A stretch of DNA of 36,580 nucleotides from an uncultured Bacteroidales bacterium (lineage in GTDB: Bacteria > Bacteroidota > Bacteroidia > Bacteroidales > UBA4417): the NCBI GenBank assembly GCA_903913645.1, contig CAIWMA010000547.1, forward strand, positions 1 through 36,580. The letters are read 5' to 3'. Below, piece by piece: positions 25,802-33,834 of the stretch. The stretch's first letter is position 1, and every line of letters starts with the position of its first letter. A program made the translations under genes and the position numbers. The notes below the pieces were generated by a model. The model saw nothing but the letters and a program-made list of their open reading frames with translations. It was not told where the DNA came from and did not search any database.

Positions 25802-26812
25802 ATGATCATCACAGAAGAAGAAATTAAGCATCTGTTCAACAAATTCAACTCATGCAGGGTGCTTGTTATCGGAGACGTGATGATCGATTCGTACCTGATT
25901 GGAAAAGTGGATCGTATTTCGCCTGAAGCTCCGGTTCCCGTGGTTGCGCTGAAGCAAAGAGATAATATGCTTGGTGGCGCTGCCAATGTTGCGCTTAACA
26001 TCCGGTCGCTCGGCGCTGAAGCCATTTTGTGCTCGGTAATTGGAAATGATACGCAAAGTGAAGTACTACTACGTCTTATGAAGAATGAAGGCCTGAAAAC
26101 CGATGGGATTATCAGGAGCAGCGAAAGAATTACTACTACAAAATTCAGAATTATCGGCAACCGCATGCAAATGCTCCGCGTTGACGAAGAAATTGATACT
26201 GATCTTAGCGAAAAAGATTCTGCTGAGTTAATTAATTGTATTTCAAACCTGATCTCAGAACAAAAACCGGATGTAATTATTCTACAGGATTATAACAAAG
26301 GAGTTCTGTCACCAGAGGTGATTAAAAGTGTAGCTGAAATTGCTGCCCAACATGGAATATCTGTTGCAGTTGATCCCAAGAAAAAGAATTTTACCGAATA
26401 TAAAAACATAACACTTTTTAAACCCAACCTGAAAGAAATAGGTGAAGGTCTAAAAATTGAGGTTGATCCGTTGTCAATTGAAAGCCTGCAGAAAGCTGCA
26501 GATATATTGCATATGAGCCAGAATATAGCTTTGGTCTTGATCACTTTATCCGAACATGGCGTCTTTATCAGTTTCAAGGATTCTAAAGGGAACGGGTCAA
26601 AAATTATTCCTGCCATAATGCGCAGCATTGCCGATGTTTCCGGTGCCGGTGACACTGTAATAAGTGTTGCCGCCCTTTGCCTGGCAGCTAAAACTGATCA
26701 TTTTCTCATGGCGGCATTGTCAAACCTTGCCGGCGGACTGGTTTGCGAGCAGGCAGGAGTTGTGCCTGTTGATAAATATATGTTTATGGCAGAAGCGTCG
26801 GTTGAGTTATAG
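25802..26812 (+). CDS. hldE: D-glycero-beta-D-manno-heptose-7-phosphate kinase (HldE kinase domain, PfkB family)
   Basis: 336 residues, kinase domain only. It phosphorylates heptose-7-phosphate at C1 for ADP-heptose, a precursor of the lipopolysaccharide core. Typical segments are VLVIGDVMIDSYLIGKVDRISPEAPVPVV, LGGAANVALNIRSLGA, KFRIIGNRMQMLRVDEE and the PfkB signature DVSGAGDTVISVAA, which has the catalytic Asp. The nucleotidyltransferase domain of bifunctional HldE is absent, so a separate enzyme is expected elsewhere. A terminator follows. Confidence 0.9.
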   Translation: MIITEEEIKHLFNKFNSCRVLVIGDVMIDSYLIGKVDRISPEAPVPVVALKQRDNMLGGAANVALNIRSLGAEAILCSVIGNDTQSEVLLRLMKNEGLKTDGIIRSSERITTTKFRIIGNRMQMLRVDEEIDTDLSEKDSAELINCISNLISEQKPDVIILQDYNKGVLSPEVIKSVAEIAAQHGISVAVDPKKKNFTEYKNITLFKPNLKEIGEGLKIEVDPLSIESLQKAADILHMSQNIALVLITLSEHGVFISFKDSKGNGSKIIPAIMRSIADVSGAGDTVISVAALCLAAKTDHFLMAALSNLAGGLVCEQAGVVPVDKYMFMAEASVEL

Positions 26813-26908
26813 CCGTTCAATTTCAGAATCGGGAAATTAGAAAATGGAATCTGGAAATTGAAGAGTGGAATTTTGCACTTTGTAAAAGTTTCATTGGCAC
26901 ATAATCCT

Positions 26909-26928
26909 TCCTGAAAACCAGGATTTTT
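26909..26928 (+). terminator. Intrinsic terminator after the heptose kinase gene
   Basis: TCCTG-AAAAC-CAGGA followed by TTTTTC. The stem is short (5 bp) but well placed, 97 bp after the stop and before ubiE. Confidence 0.55.
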
Positions 26929-26962
26929 CTCCTCAATAAAAAACTAAAATATCCATACCGTA

Positions 26963-27682
26963 GTGACCAAACCTCTCATTACTCAGACTCCCGGCCGCAA
27001 ACAACAGGTTCAGGTTATGTTCAATAACATTGCGGGCCGGTACGACTTATTGAACCATTTGCTGTCGATGGGTATCGATCGTGGCTGGAGGAAGAAACTG
27101 GTTAAACTTATGGCCCAGGATAAACCCAACCGGATTTTAGATATGGCCACCGGTACCGCCGACCTGGCAATTGCTGCTTCAAAATTAAATCCTGTAAATA
27201 TTACCGGCATTGATATTGCTGAGGAAATGCTGGCAATCGGTCAGGAGAAAGTGAATAAGCTTGGTTTAGGGAATATGATTACTCTGCTTAAGGCTGATTC
27301 TGAAAACCTTCCTTTCAGAGATGCTGAATTCGATGCCGCCATGGTAGCTTTCGGGGTTCGGAATTACGAAAATCTTCCAAAAGGGTTGAGTGAAATGTGC
27401 CGGGTTCTGAAACCGGGTTCACGTGCGTTTATTCTTGAATTTTCGAAACCGCAGAAATTCCCCGTCAAACAGCTTTTTGGCTTTTATTCCCGTTTCATCC
27501 TGCCTGTAATAGGCCGATTAGTTTCAAAAGATTCCACAGCATATACATATTTACCTGAATCAGTTGCTGCTTTTCCGCAAGACAATCATTTTATTCAGAT
27601 CATGCTGGAAGCCGGTTTTAGTAATGCTGAATTTATCAGTTTAAGCTTTGGAATTACAAATCTCTATATAGGTAAAAAGTAA
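26963..27682 (+). CDS. ubiE: Demethylmenaquinone methyltransferase
   Basis: 239 residues with a GTG start (26963). It methylates demethylmenaquinone with SAM in the last step of menaquinone synthesis (also called menG). The family start VQVMFNNIAGRYDLLNHLLSMGIDRGWR, the SAM site ILDMATGTADLAI, and the segments FDAAMVAFGVRNYENL and EFSKPQKFPV are present. It directly precedes porT, a gene order I recall from many Bacteroidota. Its product is the probable electron acceptor of the hydrogenase in this window. Confidence 0.97.
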   Translation: MTKPLITQTPGRKQQVQVMFNNIAGRYDLLNHLLSMGIDRGWRKKLVKLMAQDKPNRILDMATGTADLAIAASKLNPVNITGIDIAEEMLAIGQEKVNKLGLGNMITLLKADSENLPFRDAEFDAAMVAFGVRNYENLPKGLSEMCRVLKPGSRAFILEFSKPQKFPVKQLFGFYSRFILPVIGRLVSKDSTAYTYLPESVAAFPQDNHFIQIMLEAGFSNAEFISLSFGITNLYIGKK

Positions 27683-27782
27683 GTCTAACGCTTGCTGTTT
27701 TTCGTAAATTTTGCCTGATAAAGTTGTTTTATATAATAAAGACAGACTTGTTCCGTTTTTAAATTACCACTTTAAATTGCTC

Positions 27783-28562
27783 ATGCTCCATACGCCAAAA
27801 TTCTTTATCTTTTTTATATTGCTTTGCTTTACCGGCCAAGCTTTTTCACAATCGAGGCAGGTTCCCAACAAGCCTGATTACGATAACGCACCGTATCATT
27901 TTGGTTTTCTGCTTGGGATCAATGAAATGCTATTTACAATAAAAACGACTCCCGGGTATCAGAATAAGTTTTATTATAATAATACTTCTGAACATTCAAT
28001 TCCGGATCAGAATAGCGACTCAGCCAATCTTTTTAATGTTGAAGGATCACCAACATTTGGTTTTGTCATAGGCATAGTCGGTAACCTTCGTTTGGGAGAG
28101 TATTTCGATATGAGATTTACTCCTTCACTTACTTTTGGTGAACGAAATTTGGATTACACCCTGAAAAACTATTATGGCACGGCAGCACCTGAAATGCTTA
28201 ATGTCACGAAAAACATACAATCCACATTTGTCGAATTCCCTTTATGGGTTCGATTTAAAGGCAAGCGTATTCACAACGTAAGACCATATATCATGGCTGG
28301 CGGAAAATATTCATTGGACTTGGCTTCAAATGCAAAGAAAAAGGCTGATAATTCTGAAGCGTATGTTTTTATAAACCGAAAAGATGTTTATGCGCTTGGA
28401 GGAGTCGGTTTTGACTTTTATACAGCCTATTTCAAGTTTGGCACTGAAATATCAATGTCGTATGGGTTATTTGATATCCTTAAACGGGATAACACAATTT
28501 ATACGGGTTCTATCGACAAGATGAGATCCAAAATATTCCAGATATCATTTACTTTTGAGTAA
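27783..28562 (+). CDS. porT: Type IX secretion system outer-membrane protein, PorT-like
   Basis: 259 residues from the ATG at 27783; a TTG at 27711 would add 24 residues before the signal peptide and is less likely. The signal peptide runs to about residue 23 (FFIFFILLCFTGQAFSQ). The rest is a beta-rich outer-membrane barrel with alternating strands (FGFLLGINEMLFTIKT, YFDMRFTPSLTFGE, FVEFPLWVRFKGKR, VRPYIMAGGKYSLDL). PorT is needed for maturation and export through the T9SS in Porphyromonas. The T9SS sorting domain of the first gene in the window agrees with this. Confidence 0.85.
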   Translation: MLHTPKFFIFFILLCFTGQAFSQSRQVPNKPDYDNAPYHFGFLLGINEMLFTIKTTPGYQNKFYYNNTSEHSIPDQNSDSANLFNVEGSPTFGFVIGIVGNLRLGEYFDMRFTPSLTFGERNLDYTLKNYYGTAAPEMLNVTKNIQSTFVEFPLWVRFKGKRIHNVRPYIMAGGKYSLDLASNAKKKADNSEAYVFINRKDVYALGGVGFDFYTAYFKFGTEISMSYGLFDILKRDNTIYTGSIDKMRSKIFQISFTFE

Positions 28563-28672
28563 ATATTCTAAGTTTATAAACATTCACCACACCTGTCTGT
28601 TTGTTAAAACAATGCTCAGTTTTATTGAGCTTAGAGCCTAGAAATCCCTGATAAAACACCTTCCCGAAAAAT

Positions 28673-30235
28673 ATGCGCAAAGAAATTGAAATCGCCATGA
28701 CCCCGAAACAGGCTGCAGACCCATCGGGATGGAAGACTGCTTTTGCACATGTGCTTCGTATTCAACCTGGCAGGATTAAATATCTTAATCCTCTGCAACG
28801 ATCAGTTGATGCCCGTTCATCAAAAGTAAAAGTCAGGATGAAAGCTGAACTATTTATTGATGAGCAACCCATTGAAGTGAGGAAATTTATACGGAAGAGT
28901 TATAATGATGTCAGCCGTAAAATACCTGTAATAGTTGTTGGGGCTGGACCTGCTGGCCTTTTCGCCGCGCTTACGCTGATAGAAAACGGGATGAAACCGA
29001 TTATAATCGAACGTGGGAAAGATGTAAAAGCCCGTAAGTTCGACATAGCCCAGATTAACCGTGAGCATATTGTAAACCCGGATTCAAATTATTGTTTCGG
29101 TGAAGGCGGAGCAGGAACTTACAGCGATGGAAAACTTTATACGCGATCATCAAAACGGGGAAACATAAGTGAAATCCTCGCCATGCTTGTATCGCATGGA
29201 GCTGAAGAAGATATTTTAATCGACAGCCATCCCCATATAGGTACTGATAAGCTTCCGGCAATAATTGCTGCCCTACGCCAGACAATTCTTGACGCAGGTG
29301 GAGAAATTTATTTCAACAAGCGTATTTCAGATATACTAATTCAGAATGGGAAAGTAAAGGGAGTAGAAGATAAGAACGGTGAACGGTTCGAAGCCCAGGC
29401 TGTTATACTTGCAACCGGCCATTCGGCCCGAGATATATACGAATTGTTGCATAGCAAAGGCCTGGCGCTGGAAGCAAAAAGTTTTGCATTGGGAGTACGT
29501 GCCGAACATCCACAAGCACTTATCGACAGCATTCAATACCGGCAATCTCCCCGTGATATCTATTTACCGGCAGCACCATATAGCCTGGTGAAACAGGTTG
29601 AAGGGCGCGGCGTTTTTTCGTTCTGCATGTGTCCCGGAGGCATAATTGTACCGGCAGCAACCGAATCCGGTCAGGTTGTTGTTAACGGCATGTCGAATAG
29701 CCGGAGGAATTCTCCATATGCTAATTCAGGAATTGTAGTTCAAATCGATCCGTCTGACATCGCATATCTTTCTGAATACGGGCCTTTTGCTGGCCTGGAG
29801 TTACAGCGTAGGGTAGAAGATGCCTGCTGGCGTGCTTCAGGAATGAATCAATCGGCTCCGGCGCAACGGATTTCAGATTTTACCAGGGGCGTCACTTCTG
29901 CTACCTTACCCGAATGTTCATATAATCCTGGGATTGTTCCGGCTCCGCTTCACGAAATCCTGCCTCCGTTTGTTGCAGGCAGGTTGCAGGAGGCATTTCT
30001 GCAATTCGACAAAATGATGAAAGGATATCACACCTCTGAAGCTGTAATCTTGGGAACTGAATCACGGACTTCATCGCCAATACGGATTCCGCGAAATGCA
30101 GACACGCTTGAGCATATCAGCGTTGCTGGCTTGTTCCCTTGCGGTGAAGGTGCAGGCTACTCAGGCGGCATCGTATCTTCGGCAATGGATGGAGTAAGTT
30201 GTGCACAGGCGGTTGTGAAAAAATACAGGAAATAA
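28673..30235 (+). CDS. FAD-dependent dehydrogenase-like protein (COG2509 family)
   Basis: 520 residues. An N-terminal ~80-residue domain precedes the FAD dinucleotide site VVGAGPAGLFAALTLIENG (about 88-106). Further features are CFGEGGAGTYSDGKLYTRSSKRG, the second Rossmann segment AVILATGHSARDIYELL, and the end CGEGAGYSGGIVSSAMDG that closes over FAD. These mark the uncharacterised COG2509 flavoproteins found across anaerobes and phototrophs. The substrate is unknown. It starts the group of plus-strand genes that ends at 32345. Confidence 0.9.
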   Translation: MRKEIEIAMTPKQAADPSGWKTAFAHVLRIQPGRIKYLNPLQRSVDARSSKVKVRMKAELFIDEQPIEVRKFIRKSYNDVSRKIPVIVVGAGPAGLFAALTLIENGMKPIIIERGKDVKARKFDIAQINREHIVNPDSNYCFGEGGAGTYSDGKLYTRSSKRGNISEILAMLVSHGAEEDILIDSHPHIGTDKLPAIIAALRQTILDAGGEIYFNKRISDILIQNGKVKGVEDKNGERFEAQAVILATGHSARDIYELLHSKGLALEAKSFALGVRAEHPQALIDSIQYRQSPRDIYLPAAPYSLVKQVEGRGVFSFCMCPGGIIVPAATESGQVVVNGMSNSRRNSPYANSGIVVQIDPSDIAYLSEYGPFAGLELQRRVEDACWRASGMNQSAPAQRISDFTRGVTSATLPECSYNPGIVPAPLHEILPPFVAGRLQEAFLQFDKMMKGYHTSEAVILGTESRTSSPIRIPRNADTLEHISVAGLFPCGEGAGYSGGIVSSAMDGVSCAQAVVKKYRK

Positions 30236-30291
30236 GTTGTTAAACAGTTAAATATTAGCTTACATTTATATCCTCAACAATTGCAGCCCTA

Positions 30292-30984
30292 ATGATGGAT
30301 ATTTTACCTAGCGATGAGCTTTTTCCAGGTTTGAGGAAAAAGGCAGCATTCAAACAGGAGGTTTACCGCAGTACCCTTGAAACTTTCAGGCTTTTCAAAT
30401 TTGTGCTGGCTGAAATGGCTGAAGAATACAGGCAGAAATTCCGGACTGATCCTACACAAATTCCATTTGAATATCACGATAAAGGCGAGTTTGAAGCCGA
30501 ACTCAGGTTTGGTGGCGATGTCCTCATTTTTACCATGCATACCAATGTATTCGAATTCTCGCGCGACCACGAAGTAATGAAAACAAGCTATATTCACGAT
30601 AATAAAAATCGATCCTATTGTGGTGTGATCATGATCTTCAATTTCCTTGCCGATTCCTTCAAGTACAACCGAATCAACGACTTAGGATATATGATTGGCA
30701 GGATATTCATTAACAATGAAAAGCATTATTTCGTGGAAGGAAAACGTGAAGTAGGACAGTTATACAATAATTTCCAGTCGTCAGTTATCACACGAGAATC
30801 CGTAAGGCTGATACTTGAGTCGGCTATAAGGTATACCTGCAATTTTGACCTGTTGACGCCTCCATACGATGCAATTAAAATGATAACGGTTGCAGATATT
30901 CAAAGCACACTCGATAATATGAAAATGACTACTGGCAAAAGACTGGGTTTTCGCTTTCAGGGCGATCATGAGGATCCCATTTAA
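30292..30984 (+). CDS. Conserved hypothetical cytosolic protein
   Basis: 230 residues with no signal peptide and no membrane helix. It is rich in aromatic and charged residues. The segment FEAELRFGGDVLIFTMHTNVFEF looks like beta-strands, and RNRSYCG-like and YMIGRIFINNEKHYFVEGKREVGQLYN pieces suggest an alpha/beta fold. I recall similar proteins in Bacteroidota but no function. It follows the COG2509 gene by 56 bp and may share its transcript. Confidence 0.8.
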   Translation: MMDILPSDELFPGLRKKAAFKQEVYRSTLETFRLFKFVLAEMAEEYRQKFRTDPTQIPFEYHDKGEFEAELRFGGDVLIFTMHTNVFEFSRDHEVMKTSYIHDNKNRSYCGVIMIFNFLADSFKYNRINDLGYMIGRIFINNEKHYFVEGKREVGQLYNNFQSSVITRESVRLILESAIRYTCNFDLLTPPYDAIKMITVADIQSTLDNMKMTTGKRLGFRFQGDHEDPI

Positions 30985-31075
30985 TTGTCAGAAAAAATGA
31001 TTGATTAATACTCAGAAACTACATTGTTCACCAGGTTCTGATTCAGAATTAAAGTAGTAAACGAATGCCTGTACT

Positions 31076-31813
31076 ATGACCAACACCAGACATAACGATG
31101 CATTAACCATTCGCGAAATAGAATATTCCATCCTGCTGAAGGATAAGGATAAAGGGTCTCACGAATTATATGATATACTTTGTTCAGAGTTGACCCGGTT
31201 CGAAGATACACGGAGTAAGCACGTAAGTTCTGATAATCCAATCCGCAATTTTTTAAAAACAAATATCGAACGAAGTATTGTAATACGCGATAGTACCAAG
31301 GTTTACTTTTTAAATTATCAGGAACAGAGTTCGTTTACTATTAAATTTACGTTGCTGGTAATAACCAGGTACATCAATTACGGAACAATCCGTCAGGCAC
31401 TCGACTACCTGATAAAAGACACTATAGGTGATTACTTTGAAGAGTTACTTGAACGACATATTCCAGTCAGTGTTTCGGTACATTCAGTCGACACTGAGTT
31501 ATATGAAATTCCCGGAAATCAGGATAATCATTATAGCAAACAAAAAAAAGAACACGATATTCTGCCTTTAATATTTGCTTCTGTGGCATTGTTTTTTACA
31601 ATCACATTCGGTACCATTTGGTTTTTTCAGAGAAATCAGCCAGTCGAAGTGATAAAGCCTTCAGATGATTACCGGGATAAGTATTTCGAATTACTGATTG
31701 AAAAACAAGTGAATGCAGCTTTTGAAAAAGAAAAGCTTGATTTCTTACTATTTAAAAACCTTGTATCAGCTTCAGATTCAAGTCATACTATTTATAATCT
31801 GAATAGACGATAG
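31076..31813 (+). CDS. Hypothetical protein with one membrane helix near the C-terminus
   Basis: 245 residues. The first ~160 residues are soluble and mixed alpha/beta (EIEYSILLKDKDKGSHELYD, SFTIKFTLLVITRYINYGTI, LIKDTIGDYFEELLERHIPV). They are followed by a basic stretch, a single helix (about 162-184, ILPLIFASVALFFTITFGTIW) and a charged ~55-residue tail that looks coiled. The positive-inside rule places the large N-terminal domain in the cytosol. I do not recognise the family. It may be a membrane-tethered adaptor, but that is a guess. Confidence 0.75.
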   Translation: MTNTRHNDALTIREIEYSILLKDKDKGSHELYDILCSELTRFEDTRSKHVSSDNPIRNFLKTNIERSIVIRDSTKVYFLNYQEQSSFTIKFTLLVITRYINYGTIRQALDYLIKDTIGDYFEELLERHIPVSVSVHSVDTELYEIPGNQDNHYSKQKKEHDILPLIFASVALFFTITFGTIWFFQRNQPVEVIKPSDDYRDKYFELLIEKQVNAAFEKEKLDFLLFKNLVSASDSSHTIYNLNRR

Positions 31814-31955
31814 GTAGAAATCTTCTATTTTATTCTTTACAGAACCAATTCCTAAACAGTGAATCTTTCTCTCAAATATACACATTTTCAACAATATTTG
31901 TAAATTTAGCTATTGGTAGAACAATCGTTTCATTCATAATTCAAAACAGAACATT

Positions 31956-32345
31956 ATGAAAACATCAATCACTGTTTTTCACTGGTTGCCAAGGATAATC
32001 TGTATCCTTGCAATTCTTTTTATAAGTATGTTCGCTCTAGATGCATTTGAACCCGGACCAACACTATGGCAGCAACTTGGTGCATTCATGATGCATCTGA
32101 TTCCTTCATTTGTTTTATTAGCTCTGCTTGTGGTTGCCTGGAACTGGGAATTGATTGGAGGAATAATATTTGCTATTATTGGTCTGGCCCTGAGCCCAAT
32201 AATATATATTCACAATTATGAAATGAACCATTCCATAGGCATGAGCCTTGGTATAATAGCGGTGATTACTTTCCCGTTTGTGGTTGTAGGGATTCTTTTT
32301 ATTGTTAGTTATAAGAAAAAGAAAAAGGATTCGACAACAGTTTGA
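31956..32345 (+). CDS. Small four-helix membrane protein (DUF7670-like)
   Basis: 129 residues with four predicted helices (about 9-29, 42-66, 70-88, 98-119) and a basic end KKKKKD. The first helix and ALDAFEPGPTLWQQLGAFMMHLIPSFVLL are typical of a small membrane family often annotated in Bacteroidota. The function is unknown. It stands alone and converges on the efflux genes. Confidence 0.75.
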   Translation: MKTSITVFHWLPRIICILAILFISMFALDAFEPGPTLWQQLGAFMMHLIPSFVLLALLVVAWNWELIGGIIFAIIGLALSPIIYIHNYEMNHSIGMSLGIIAVITFPFVVVGILFIVSYKKKKKDSTTV

Positions 32346-32394
32346 TTGTCAGTCTGATCAATATAGAAATTAGTTACAGAAAACAAGAATTCTC

Positions 32395-33705
32395 CTAAAT
32401 TCCAAGGCTATAAGTCAATTGTTTCAATTCAATTTCAGCCACTTTTGCCGAATAAAGCAGGTTAACTAAAAGGTAAGCGGCAGTCTCAAAACTCGTTTGA
32501 GCAGCTCTCACATCAAGTATTGTAGCGTGGCTAACGTGAAACTGTTGCATTACCACACCAACCAGTTCTTTCGTCATTTCGAAGTTTTTTCGCTGTGATT
32601 CTATTTGCTGAAGAGTTGTAGAGTAGGTTCTGTATGTTTTAATAGCTTGGGTTGTGAGAGAACTCTGCAGGCTTTCCATCTCCAGTTTCGAATTATTGAC
32701 ATTTATTTTGGCAACATCCTTTTGAGTTTTATAAATATTCCCGTTGAAAATAGGTATCTGCAGGTTAACTCCGGCGGTGGGACCATAATTTTGGTTCATT
32801 GTCATGGCTCCTTTATTGAGATTCGCCTGTAAGAAATCGTAACCGGCATTCAGCTTAACAGAAGGAAAACGTTGTGCCGAAACCTCTTTAACTATTTGTT
32901 TATCAATCAGTATCTTTTGTTCGGCACTCAGGTATTGCGGGTTCCGGTTCAGATAATTGATAATTGAATCCAGTTTCAGGGATTGATCAATAATTATAGT
33001 GTCGGTAACCGAAAACTCCATTTGCTTTTTCGCATTGATAAGAAGCAACAGGTCGGATTTATTTTGTTCAATTACAGTTTTTTGTATTACCAGCAATTGT
33101 TCAGCACTGTTTACATCAGTCTGGGCCTGAAGCATTTCAACGGCATCGGTCATTCCGACATTTTTCTTCACATTAATAATATCCAGTTTCTGTTGGGAAA
33201 CTTCCAGCGAGTTCTTAATAATTTTAAGGTAATTCTGCTGCCTGATTATATCATAATACGTAATCATGATATCAGCCATGGTATTCTGTATCTGCTGATT
33301 GAGCTGGATTTCGCTCAGGTTCTGCAAGCGGCTTAATTTCTCTTTGGTTGCTGTTATTTTGAATCCGTTAAACAAAACAATTCCTGCCGAAACACCTGCA
33401 TTTAAAGCGTTTTCTCCTTTATTCGAAATATTCGATTCAGGAGTTCCGTCATTAAATTTCTGGTTTATTGACGTAGAGGACGCGTTATCACCTGCATTTG
33501 CTGATACATATGGCAATCCACCGGCAACTCCATAGGTATTGTTCATCCTGGCAATTTCGACATAGTTTTTCGAAATCTGAATGTCATAATTGTTCCTGAG
33601 CGCCGTATCAATTGCATTCCTTAAAGTAAATTGCTGCTGAGCCTGTGATATAAACGGAAAGCTTAACAGTATTATCAGGAATATTGATTTTATATTGAAA
33701 TTCAT
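32395..33705 (-). CDS. TolC-family outer-membrane efflux protein
   Basis: 436 residues. A signal peptide (about 1-22, SIFLIILLSFPFISQAQ) precedes two related halves of long helices and short beta-strands, the outer-membrane factor pattern. Examples are LRNAIDTALRNNYDIQISKNYVEIA and, in the second half, PSVKLNAGYDFLQANLNKGAM, then NLQIPIFNGN. It forms the periplasmic-outer-membrane exit duct for the RND pump encoded 130 bp upstream on the same strand. Substrates are unknown. Confidence 0.95.
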   Translation of the reverse strand: MNFNIKSIFLIILLSFPFISQAQQQFTLRNAIDTALRNNYDIQISKNYVEIARMNNTYGVAGGLPYVSANAGDNASSTSINQKFNDGTPESNISNKGENALNAGVSAGIVLFNGFKITATKEKLSRLQNLSEIQLNQQIQNTMADIMITYYDIIRQQNYLKIIKNSLEVSQQKLDIINVKKNVGMTDAVEMLQAQTDVNSAEQLLVIQKTVIEQNKSDLLLLINAKKQMEFSVTDTIIIDQSLKLDSIINYLNRNPQYLSAEQKILIDKQIVKEVSAQRFPSVKLNAGYDFLQANLNKGAMTMNQNYGPTAGVNLQIPIFNGNIYKTQKDVAKINVNNSKLEMESLQSSLTTQAIKTYRTYSTTLQQIESQRKNFEMTKELVGVVMQQFHVSHATILDVRAAQTSFETAAYLLVNLLYSAKVAEIELKQLTYSLGI

Positions 33706-33719
33706 TGTTTTTGAATGAT

Positions 33720-33829
33720 TGGTTAATTGTTACTGGTTAATGGTCAATAGTTATTGGTTGATCTTTAAAGAATTAATGTTAGTGGTAAATTGATATCAGT
33801 TTAACTTTGAACTTTAAACTTTGAACTTT
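33720..33829. repeat. Degenerate tandem repeats between the pump and TolC genes
   Basis: At 33803-33829 the unit AACTTT(G/A) occurs four times in a row. At about 33720-33761 GGTTAAT/GGTTGAT-like words recur. Such simple repeats are common in Bacteroidota intergenic DNA. No promoter is clear between the two genes. Confidence 0.6.
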
Positions 33830-33834
33830 TCTAA

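Noticed and set aside
27711-27782. TTG start of porT 24 codons upstream
   Set aside because: It would place charged residues before the signal peptide; the ATG at 27783 starts directly at it.
28613-28635. Hairpin GCTCA/TGAGC after porT as a terminator
   Set aside because: Short stem and no T-run on the plus strand.
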